DNA of 11,433 bases, from positions 1 to 11,433 of the forward strand of contig JAEZIE010000116.1 of NCBI GenBank assembly GCA_023416175.1, given 5' to 3'. Below the pieces are notes generated by a model. It worked only from the letters and a program-made list of their open reading frames with translations. It was not told the DNA's origin and made no database searches. Position 1 is the stretch's first letter. The number at the start of each line of letters is the position of its first letter. The position numbers were made by a program, and so were the translations under genes. Source of the stretch: Bacillota bacterium. Lineage in GTDB: Bacteria; Bacillota; Clostridia; Christensenellales; CAG-138. Shown in pieces: positions 1 through 5,493 of the stretch.

Positions 1-608
1 TTGTAGAGCCAGGCGATATCGTCCAGCGTGGTCAGCACATGCGCGTCCACGCTCTGTTTTTGGAGTTCTTGACGCAGGTCCGCAAGCTTTTGGTCGACGC
101 TTTTGCCCGCATATTCGAGCGGCAGCAAAGATACGGGTTCGAGTGAAAGGGAAGGTCGGTCTTCCCATACGCCGTCGGCCGGGTCAAAGTCGCTCATCAG
201 CGTAACCCGCTTGGGGGCAAGCTTTTCGGATAATTCCAGGCACCAGCTGGCATCCGCCATCCTGCCGTCCAGCGCAAGCACCGCGCCGTCCGAGAGCTTA
301 CTATATAGATAATCCACCAGCTCCGGTACGTCAGGCTGACCTTCCCGGTATAGCGTGATACCGGAGCCCTTTAATTCCAGATCCGCCTGGATAAAATAGC
401 GCCCGTCGGTCCAAAGCCCGGCTTCCTCCGGCAATACCACCAATGTTCCCGCCGAGCCGGTAAAGCCGGAAAAATATTGCCTGCTCTGAAAATATGCGCC
501 CAGATATTCGGAGGCGTGAAAATCCGATGTCGGAATTAGCACCGCGCCGATATCTTTTTGCGCCATCTTCTGCCGCAGCGCTAAGAGCCTTTCTGGAATG
601 GTACTCAT
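1..608 (-). CDS. Large Xaa-Pro aminopeptidase (M24B), N-terminal part, cut by window edge
   Basis: The 202 visible residues are the N-terminal part of an aminopeptidase P, which removes the N-terminal residue from peptides with proline in second position. Motifs seen are IPTSDFHASEYL (about residues 25-36), FSGFTGSAGT (46-55), LWTDGRYFIQA (65-75) and DGVWEDRPSLS (144-154). A second creatinase-N-like domain starts near residue 165, with DDIAWLY at the window edge. This set matches the three-domain, roughly 600-residue type, not the short 350-residue PepP. The metal-binding catalytic domain would lie outside the window, so catalysis cannot be confirmed. The ATG at 608 has AAGGAG six bases upstream. 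It is the last visible gene of an operon with the YitT protein (43-base gap) and an M29 aminopeptidase. There is no signal peptide, so it is probably cytoplasmic. Confidence 0.93.
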   Translation of the reverse strand, partial: MSTIPERLLALRQKMAQKDIGAVLIPTSDFHASEYLGAYFQSRQYFSGFTGSAGTLVVLPEEAGLWTDGRYFIQADLELKGSGITLYREGQPDVPELVDYLYSKLSDGAVLALDGRMADASWCLELSEKLAPKRVTLMSDFDPADGVWEDRPSLSLEPVSLLPLEYAGKSVDQKLADLRQELQKQSVDAHVLTTLDDIAWLY

Positions 609-651
609 GTTGTTCTCCTTCCTGTAACGGGCAGGAACACGCCCGGTAAAG

Positions 652-1509
652 TTAATCTTGGCCTTCTTTAAACCCTTCGCCATGTACCTCCGTCGCGTCG
701 GATATGATGGTGAACGCGCCAGGATCGATCATCCGGACAGCCTGCAGCGTCATCGCCACCTCGTTGCGGCGCGCAATGGTCATCAGTACGGTCTTGTCCT
801 TACCGGTAAACCCGCCTCGTGCGGGCAGTACGGTTACCCCGCGCCCCATCTCATGCGCGATGCGGTTTAAAAGCTCCTCTTCCTTGTCGGTGACGATATA
901 GATCACCTTTGCGTGGTCCACGCCTTCCTGTATGGCGTCAATCGTTTTGCTGGTGACGAACAGCGCCACAAACGAATAGAGCGCCACCTCAATATCACGG
1001 AATACGACGACGGCGAACAGAACGACCAGCGTATCAATCGCCATCAGGAGCTGGCCCATGGAAAAGCCCGGCCTCATTTTGAAAAGCATCAGGCCGATCA
1101 AATCCGTGCCGCCCGTGCTGACGCCACGCGTCAGCAGGAGCCCCAGTCCAACGCCCATAAAGCCGCCGCCCATCAGCGCAGCAAGCAGGATATTGTTGGA
1201 ATACCCCGGCAGCCAAAGCGCAAACACGTCAATAAACACGGAAAGCAGCACCGTAGCAGCGATTGTCTTTGCAAGCGGCTTGAACCCAAGGCGCCTGAGC
1301 GCCACAATCATCAACGGAACATTGAGGATAAGCGTAAGCGTACCCACCGGTACGCCAATCAGCGCGGAAAGCGCCGTCGCAATACCGGATACGCCGCCCG
1401 GCGCAATATTGTTGGGGACGGTGAACACCGAAAGCCCCAGTCCAGTTAACGCGCTGCCGATGATAATGGCAATGCTGTCCGCAAGCAGCCGCCTAACCCC
1501 TTTTGACAT
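652..1509 (-). CDS. YitT-family membrane protein (DUF161 plus C-terminal DUF2179)
   Basis: This 285-residue protein has about five or six hydrophobic segments in residues 10-195, then a soluble C-terminal domain. Family hallmarks are NNIAPGGVSGIAT (about 33-45), a glycine-rich GLGLLLTRGVSTGGTDLIG stretch (about 121-139), and the DUF2179 signature GRGVTVLPARGGFTGKDK followed by VLMTIARRNE near residues 223-250. The length is normal for the family. YitT proteins sit in the cytoplasmic membrane; their transport or signalling role is not settled, so no substrate is proposed. The ATG at 1509 has GGGGAGG five bases upstream. It lies 21 bases after the M29 aminopeptidase and 43 bases before the Xaa-Pro aminopeptidase on the same strand, so all three are probably co-transcribed. 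A link to peptide or amino-acid movement is only an inference from those neighbours. Confidence 0.94.
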   Translation of the reverse strand: MSKGVRRLLADSIAIIIGSALTGLGLSVFTVPNNIAPGGVSGIATALSALIGVPVGTLTLILNVPLMIVALRRLGFKPLAKTIAATVLLSVFIDVFALWLPGYSNNILLAALMGGGFMGVGLGLLLTRGVSTGGTDLIGLMLFKMRPGFSMGQLLMAIDTLVVLFAVVVFRDIEVALYSFVALFVTSKTIDAIQEGVDHAKVIYIVTDKEEELLNRIAHEMGRGVTVLPARGGFTGKDKTVLMTIARRNEVAMTLQAVRMIDPGAFTIISDATEVHGEGFKEGQD

Positions 1510-1530
1510 GGCCGCCTCCCCTTATCCCCT

Positions 1531-2655
1531 TTATTCTTTCGGGTTTAGGCCTGCAAGCTCCGGCAAGGTAAACAGCCCGTCCTTGCGGATGCAGACGCCG
1601 TCAAAATAGATTTCCCCGCCATAGGGATTGGCTTGCATGCAAACGATATCCATATGCAGCACGGAGCGGTTGCCGTTGAACGCGGAATCATATGCTGCGC
1701 CCGGTGTAAGGTGGAAAGACCCGCCGATCTTTTCGTCATAAAGTGTGTTGCCTATTGGCTTTGTGACAGCGTTGTTGACGCCTATGGCAAATTCGCCAAG
1801 GTAGCGTGCGCCTTCATCGGTGTCCAGCAGCGCGTTGAGCCCGCTCGTATCGTTGCCGCAGGATGCTTCCACAATTTTGCCGTTTTCAAATACAAAGCGC
1901 GGGTTGTCATAGCGCTTGCCCTGCTCAATGAGTGGCGTGTTATACTGGATGACGCCGTTTGCGCTCTCCCTGAGCGGTGCGGTAAACACCTCGCCATCCG
2001 GAATGTTCATTTCTCCTGCGCAAGGGATGACGTTCATGCCGCGGATGGAGAAAGTGAGGTCCGTGCCCTTGCCCACCAGGCGTACCTTGTCTGTGCGCTG
2101 CATCAGTTCGACCAGCGGCCGCATGTTCCGTTCCATTTCGTCATAGTCCACCAGCGCGGCGCTGAGGAAGAACTCATAGAAATCGTCGTAGCACATGCCG
2201 GCCTTCTGGGCATCCGCCATAGTCGGCCAGTGCAAGTACACCCAGCGGCGTTCGTTGATGCGAAGATCGCGGATCTCCTTTAATTCTTCCCGGTGAATGG
2301 CCATTGCTTTCGAATTTGCGCCGGAAAGCTCCGCGTCGTTTTCTTCTACGCCAATCACCACCTGCCCAGCCCAGTGGGACCAGAGCACGCGTTCCCATTC
2401 AAGCTGTTTTTTGAGGGCCGCGCGAGCAGGTTCCGGATTTTCCGGGTCAATGAAGCCGAACGTCAGGCGCCTAATCTCATCGTCCTCCAGATCTACATAA
2501 GGCACTGCGCCGATGCGATGCGCTTCCTTCATCAGTTCCTTTACAAGCGGCTTTGCCAGTAAGCCGGTCCTTATGCCAAAAAGCTCTCCCTCTTTGATAT
2601 GTATGCTGTGGTTGAGCAACAGGCTGGCCAATTGCTTTAAACGAGGGTCCTGCAT
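1531..2655 (-). CDS. M29-family metallo-aminopeptidase (AmpS/PepS type)
   Basis: This 374-residue protein resembles the thermophilic-type (M29) aminopeptidases, cytoplasmic two-metal exopeptidases that remove N-terminal amino acids. The likely metal or catalytic residues are Glu222 in PDGEVFTAP, Glu288 in LGEFAIGVN, His315 and Tyr322 in FHLTPGAAY, and His334 and Asp336 in LHMD. This is the family's order of ligands (E, E, H, Y, H, D), although the gap between Tyr and the last His is shorter than I recall for characterised enzymes. The frame stays open to 2847, which would overlap the sortase gene and a terminator. The ATG at 2655 is preferred: it has GGAGG eight bases upstream and gives the usual family N-terminus (MQDPRLKQLASLLL). 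It is the first gene of the operon with YitT and the Xaa-Pro aminopeptidase. Confidence 0.93.
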   Translation of the reverse strand: MQDPRLKQLASLLLNHSIHIKEGELFGIRTGLLAKPLVKELMKEAHRIGAVPYVDLEDDEIRRLTFGFIDPENPEPARAALKKQLEWERVLWSHWAGQVVIGVEENDAELSGANSKAMAIHREELKEIRDLRINERRWVYLHWPTMADAQKAGMCYDDFYEFFLSAALVDYDEMERNMRPLVELMQRTDKVRLVGKGTDLTFSIRGMNVIPCAGEMNIPDGEVFTAPLRESANGVIQYNTPLIEQGKRYDNPRFVFENGKIVEASCGNDTSGLNALLDTDEGARYLGEFAIGVNNAVTKPIGNTLYDEKIGGSFHLTPGAAYDSAFNGNRSVLHMDIVCMQANPYGGEIYFDGVCIRKDGLFTLPELAGLNPKE

Positions 2656-2724
2656 GTACTGTTCCTCCATATTAAATTGCATTGGGCGCTTTTCCAAAAA
2701 CAGGGATAATGCCCCGCAAATATC

Positions 2725-2733
2725 AGTATAACA
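2725..2733 (-). promoter_or_regulatory. Extended -10 promoter of the aminopeptidase-YitT-aminopeptidase operon
   Basis: On the minus strand the sequence reads TGTTATACT, an extended -10 element, about 70 bases upstream of the M29 start at 2655. A TTGAAA lies only 14 bases upstream, too close for a standard -35, so the extended -10 probably carries recognition. The element begins right after the T-run of the sortase terminator, so one unit ends and the next starts within about 50 bp. Confidence 0.55.
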
Positions 2734-2734
2734 C

Positions 2735-2773
2735 AAAACCCGCCTTTCAACATCAGCTGAAAGAGCGGGTTTT
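2735..2773 (-). terminator. Rho-independent terminator of the sortase gene
   Basis: AAAACCCGC-CTTTC pairs with GAAAG-A-GCGGGTTTT, giving a nine-pair and a five-pair stem separated by one bulged A, with a ten-base loop. Read on the minus strand it ends in GGGTTTTGTGTT. It begins about 20 bases after the sortase stop codon. Confidence 0.85.
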
Positions 2774-2794
2774 TCATCAAACATAAAAGCAAAG

Positions 2795-3625
2795 TTACTG
2801 CTTAATTCTTCTGGCGCTGACCACGTAGCGAGATTGATCGTACTCATACGTACAGGTGGAAAGGGTGAGCACTTGATCGCTCGGCTTGATGATGACGGTA
2901 TCGTCGTATATGGTATACTTTTCGGATTTCATATAAGAGACGATATCGTTCATATACTGGGCAAAGTTCTCCTCGGGCGTCGTGATGTTGAAGCGGGTGT
3001 GCCAATACACGGGGCCGCCGTGCCATACGAAGGCAAGATACACTTCCCACTTGGTTTCCTGGCCGTCCCAATTGAACGTGATCACGCGGTTCTCTTCAAA
3101 GAAGCTGCGCTGCTTGTAATTGTTCAGGTCATGGAACATGGTGCCGTTCTTCATGTTGTGGCCGTAGAGTATGATATGGTATCGCTGCTCCTCGTCCGCA
3201 TTGCGGTAATCCATGAATATCGCGCCGTGCTTAGACTCCGACTTTTCCACATTGTGGGTCAGGTAAAATTCATTGTCCGCTGCCCGTACGACCGGATAAT
3301 CGATCTTGGTGTTGGGAACAGTAATCCAGCCGATAAAATCGCTGTTAAGCGCTTTGTATTCGTCATATTGGCGCGTAGGAGGCAGCACATCGTCCGGGTC
3401 CGCAACGCCGTCGATTTCTTCTACTGAAATTTCACTAGAGCCAGCCGCCGAAGGTGCCGGGCTTTGCGTCCCCTGCCCGGCGGTTTCATCGGGTTCGGGC
3501 GTCATGACCGGCATGAGGGGGGTGGACGAAGGTTCTGACACATTTCCCGGCTGCGCCTGCGGCGTACACGCAAACAGCAGCGCCGTAAGCGCAATCAACA
3601 CCAGGCTGAGCGTACGCGTTCTCAA
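2795..3625 (-). CDS. srtB: Class B sortase with a lipoprotein-like signal peptide
   Basis: Sortases are cell-surface cysteine transpeptidases that attach proteins with sorting motifs to the wall or to pilins. Catalytic residues are visible: His156 in ILYGHNMKNGTMF, Cys258 in LTLSTCTYEY and Arg266 in SRYVVSARR. The YGHNM.nGTMF.dL..Y pattern and length (276 residues with this start) fit class B. I prefer the TTG at 3625: AGAAGGG lies seven bases upstream, and the protein then begins MRTRTLSLVLIALTALLFAC. That is a short basic region, a hydrophobic core and a lipobox (LFAC, Cys20), followed by a Pro/Ser/Thr-rich linker to about residue 75. An ATG at 3661 lacks a ribosome binding site, and an ATG at 3781 would extend through the probable promoter. 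Sortases usually keep a transmembrane anchor, so a lipidated one would be unusual. No sorting substrate is encoded in the window. Confidence 0.93.
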   Translation of the reverse strand: MRTRTLSLVLIALTALLFACTPQAQPGNVSEPSSTPLMPVMTPEPDETAGQGTQSPAPSAAGSSEISVEEIDGVADPDDVLPPTRQYDEYKALNSDFIGWITVPNTKIDYPVVRAADNEFYLTHNVEKSESKHGAIFMDYRNADEEQRYHIILYGHNMKNGTMFHDLNNYKQRSFFEENRVITFNWDGQETKWEVYLAFVWHGGPVYWHTRFNITTPEENFAQYMNDIVSYMKSEKYTIYDDTVIIKPSDQVLTLSTCTYEYDQSRYVVSARRIKQ

Positions 3626-3685
3626 TTGCTTTCCCTTCTGTTTCCATTGGCGAACTGCCATGTGCTGCACCAAACATTTCTTATT

Positions 3686-3715
3686 ATTGTACCGTATACA
3701 CGAATTGTACCGTAT
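3686..3715. repeat. 12-bp direct repeat ATTGTACCGTAT, two copies 18 bp apart
   Basis: ATTGTACCGTAT occurs at 3686-3697 and exactly again at 3704-3715, in the 5' region of the sortase gene. On the minus strand each copy ends in TACAAT, a possible -10 hexamer. The pair may be tandem -10 elements or repeated half-sites for a regulator. I do not recognise the motif. Confidence 0.7.
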
Positions 3716-3733
3716 TACAGCATCCTTATGCAA
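3704..3733 (-). promoter_or_regulatory. Possible sortase promoter
   Basis: On the minus strand TTGCAT (3733-3728), an 18-base spacer and TACAAT (3709-3704) lie about 80 bases upstream of the preferred sortase start. The -35 match is weak. A second TACAAT at 3691-3686 is an alternative -10. The site overlaps the direct repeats. Confidence 0.35.
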
Positions 3734-3858
3734 GGCATTCAGGGCTGCGTTTACAAAAGCGTCACATGCGCTACTTCCCACAACGCGTTTTCACGCTTTG
3801 TGGTTGCATGAAAACCTTCTTCTGGGATAAAATTTTTTGTGAAATATGTTATGGATAT

Positions 3859-3887
3859 TTGAAAAGTATCCGAATTTGCGGTATCAT
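3859..3887 (+). promoter_or_regulatory. Sigma-A promoter of mreB/mbl
   Basis: TTGAAA (3859-3864), a 17-base spacer and TATCAT (3882-3887) match the consensus at five of six positions in each hexamer. Transcription would start near 3894, leaving an untranslated leader of about 87 bases. An imperfectly understood inverted repeat, GGATA...TATCC (3853-3871), brackets the -35. Confidence 0.75.
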
Positions 3888-3980
3888 ACTATACAGGCTG
3901 GTTGCAGACGGGGTTTTTATGCGCAAAATTCCGTCATTTACCGCATATCAGCAACAACCGAAAGGTAAGAGGATCGCAGC

Positions 3981-5021
3981 ATGGGATTGTTTGAGTTTAA
4001 CGATGTGGGCATCGATCTCGGAACCTCCAGCGTCCTTGTCTATGTAAAAGGCAAGGGCATTGTCCTGAGGGAGCCTTCCGTCGTAGCGGTGGAGCGCATT
4101 ACCGGGCGCATACTCGCCGTAGGCGAGGAGGCCCGACGCATGTTGGGGCGTACGCCTGGCAGCATCATCGCCATCCGTCCGCTCAAGGACGGCGTCATTT
4201 CAAATTTTGATATTACCGAGCGCCTTTTAAATCATTTCTTAAAAAAAGTTGTCGGTTCCCATATCTTCTTCAAGCCTCGCGTCGTTGTCTGCGTTCCCTC
4301 CGGCGTAACGGAAGTGGAAAAGCGTTCGGTTATTGACGCAACAGAAGAAGCGGGCGCGCGCCATACCTTTTTGATTGAAGAGCCCATTGCGGCGGCCATC
4401 GGAGCGGGCATCGACATTTCCCAGCCTCGCGGCAGCATGGTATTGGACATCGGCGGCGGTACGACAGATATCGCGATCATCTCGTTGGGCGGCGCGGTTA
4501 TATCCGATTCCATCAAAATCGCGGGAGATAAATTTGACGACGCCATCGTACGTTACATGCGCAAAAAGCACAACCTGTTGATCGGCGAACGGACGGCAGA
4601 AGAAATGAAAATCGCCATAGGCTCCGCCTACCCGCGCAAGGAACAGGTGTTTATCGACGTCAAGGGCCGAAACCTCATTTCCGGCCTGCCACAGGCCATT
4701 GTCGTCGGCTCCAATGAAATGATTGAGGCGCTCGAAGAACCCTTGCAGAGCATATTGGAAAGCGTTCGCGCGCTGTTTGAACGCACCCCGCCCGAACTCG
4801 CTTCGGATATCGCGGAAAGCGGCATTTGCTTAACCGGCGGCGGCGCTCTGCTTTATGGCATGGACCGCTTTGTGGCGGAGCATACGAAGGTGCCCTGCTA
4901 TGTGGCGGAAGATCCTGTCAGCTGCGTTGCCATTGGCACCGGCAAGGTACTTGAAAACATCAACATCTATGCGAACGGCGCAATCTACGACTACAAGCGC
5001 GGCGAATATTTTGACGGCTGA
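3981..5021 (+). CDS. mreB: MreB/Mbl actin-like cell-shape protein
   Basis: The protein forms membrane-associated filaments that guide lateral cell-wall synthesis. At 346 residues it has normal family length. The actin-fold ATP sites are visible: phosphate-1 GIDLGTSSVLVYV (10-22), phosphate-2 VLDIGGGTTDIAI (154-166) and the adenosine loop LTGGGALLYGM (284-294). The family motif LREPSVVA (29-36) is also present. The ATG at 3981 has AGAGGA seven bases upstream. No mreC, mreD or rod-shape genes follow; instead a tRNA with its own promoter does. A stand-alone copy like this is often an Mbl-type paralogue, so mbl is an equally possible name. The divergent neighbour is a sortase, another cell-envelope gene. 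No strong terminator directly follows the stop, so some transcripts may run to the terminator after the tRNA. Confidence 0.95.
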   Translation: MGLFEFNDVGIDLGTSSVLVYVKGKGIVLREPSVVAVERITGRILAVGEEARRMLGRTPGSIIAIRPLKDGVISNFDITERLLNHFLKKVVGSHIFFKPRVVVCVPSGVTEVEKRSVIDATEEAGARHTFLIEEPIAAAIGAGIDISQPRGSMVLDIGGGTTDIAIISLGGAVISDSIKIAGDKFDDAIVRYMRKKHNLLIGERTAEEMKIAIGSAYPRKEQVFIDVKGRNLISGLPQAIVVGSNEMIEALEEPLQSILESVRALFERTPPELASDIAESGICLTGGGALLYGMDRFVAEHTKVPCYVAEDPVSCVAIGTGKVLENINIYANGAIYDYKRGEYFDG

Positions 5022-5064
5022 TTTTGGACAAGCCGAGACTTTTCCGGCCTGTATAAATTACATC

Positions 5065-5093
5065 TTTACAAACTGATTTCATTCAGTTATAAT
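5065..5093 (+). promoter_or_regulatory. Promoter of tRNA-Ala
   Basis: TTTACA (5065-5070), a 17-base spacer and a perfect TATAAT (5088-5093). Transcription should start at about 5100, some 38 bases before the mature tRNA. Confidence 0.85.
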
Positions 5094-5097
5094 ATCC

Positions 5098-5133
5098 CTT
5101 GCGTGCAAAACCTGGCCGGGTTCTGTATGCAAG
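5098..5133 (+). other. Hairpin filling the 5' leader of pre-tRNA-Ala
   Basis: Bases 5098-5107 pair with 5124-5133 over ten positions (eight Watson-Crick, two G-U). After an A.C mismatch, 5109-5113 pair with 5118-5122 around a GGCC loop. The structure ends four bases before the first base of the tRNA. No U-run follows, so it is not an ordinary terminator. The predicted transcription start falls on its 5' strand. Confidence 0.6.
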
Positions 5134-5137
5134 AAAC

Positions 5138-5214
5138 GGGGCTTTAGCGAAGTTGGCTATCGCGCTACACTGGCAGTGTAGAGATCACCGGTTCGAATCC
5201 GGTAAGCTCCACCA
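5138..5214 (+). tRNA. tRNA-Ala (anticodon GGC)
   Basis: A full cloverleaf can be drawn. The acceptor stem is GGGGCTT/AAGCTCC, the D-stem GCGA/TCGC, and the anticodon stem CTACA/TGTAG with loop CTGGCAG (anticodon GGC at 5172-5174). The T-stem is ACCGG/CCGGT with loop TTCGAAT, followed by discriminator A and an encoded CCA (5212-5214). The third acceptor pair is G-U (5140 with 5208), the classic alanine identity element recognised by alanyl-tRNA synthetase, which supports the assignment. It reads GCC and GCU codons. It has its own promoter and terminator. Confidence 0.98.
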
Positions 5215-5217
5215 GAT

Positions 5218-5250
5218 AAAAAGAGGACACCCTTCGGGTGTCCTCTTTTT
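5218..5250 (+). terminator. Terminator of tRNA-Ala
   Basis: AAAAAGAGGACACCC and GGGTGTCCTCTTTTT form a perfect 15-pair stem with a three-base TTC loop, starting four bases after the tRNA CCA. It could act in both directions. Confidence 0.93.
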
Positions 5251-5281
5251 ATTTGGTGGGTCATAAATCGGCGGATTCGAA

Positions 5282-5401
5282 GCCGCGTGAAGAAAACGCT
5301 CCAGTGGAGAGATTTTAGCGGCCGGGATTTCGTGCCCAGGCGCGACGTGCGCAGTGCGGGCATAAGCAAGACGATGCCGATGTCGAAATCGGCAACCGCA
5401 C
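5282..5401. other. Gene-free stretch with several consecutive predicted hairpins
   Basis: The spacer 5251-5478 between the tRNA terminator and the MATE gene has no convincing gene. It holds nested and consecutive inverted repeats. GCCGC (5282-5286) pairs with GCGGC (5318-5322), enclosing GAAAACGCTCC/GGAGAGATTTT (nine of eleven positions pairing or wobbling, loop AGT). TGCCC (5333-5337) pairs with GGGCA (5358-5362), enclosing GCGC/GCGC. TGCCGAT (5375-5381) pairs with ATCGGCA (5388-5394). GTGCGG (5354-5359) could alternatively pair with CCGCAC (5396-5401). It may be a dispersed intergenic repeat, a decayed element or a structured RNA. I recognise no named RNA family. Confidence 0.45.
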
Positions 5402-5458
5402 GGTGTACTTTTATGTTTGGCCGCAGCCCTACCGTTAAAACCAAATATATGATAAACT

Positions 5459-5476
5459 AATAAAATTGCTTTTATT
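5459..5476. repeat. AT-rich inverted repeat just before the MATE gene
   Basis: AATAAAA (5459-5465) and TTTTATT (5470-5476) are perfect inverted copies around TTGC, directly upstream of the ribosome binding site. It could be an operator, or chance in AT-rich DNA. No clear -35/-10 pair is seen upstream; TATGAT at 5448-5453 is a possible -10. Confidence 0.35.
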
Positions 5477-5493
5477 CCGTGGAGAACAAAGAC

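Noticed and set aside
913..2283. Plus-strand open frames of 178 to 216 residues across the YitT and M29 genes
   Set aside because: They are antisense to well-recognised genes, with biased residue content and no start signals.
2656..2847. N-terminal extension of the M29 aminopeptidase to an ATG at 2847
   Set aside because: It would overlap the end of the sortase gene, the terminator and the operon promoter. The ATG at 2655 has GGAGG and matches family N-termini.
2834..3427. A 197-residue plus-strand frame opposite the sortase gene
   Set aside because: It is antisense to a gene whose catalytic residues are all visible.
3626..3781. N-terminal extension of the sortase to ATG 3661 or 3781
   Set aside because: There is no ribosome binding site at either ATG, the longer form runs through the direct repeats and probable promoter, and it would bury the signal peptide.
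3919..4047. Small frame starting at ATG 3919 in the mreB leader and overlapping the mreB start
   Set aside because: The ribosome binding site is weak and the frame mostly overlaps mreB out of phase with a low-quality protein sequence.
5138..5300. tRNA-Ala as a phage or island attachment site
   Set aside because: No repeat of the tRNA 3' end is seen elsewhere in the window. GGATTCGAAG at 5272-5281 only superficially resembles a T-arm, and no integrase is present.
5157..5444. A 95-residue open frame on the minus strand ending in YRIRTGDLYTASVAR
   Set aside because: It runs antisense through the tRNA-Ala and its terminator. Translated antisense-tRNA tails like this are a familiar false prediction, and there is no ribosome binding site.
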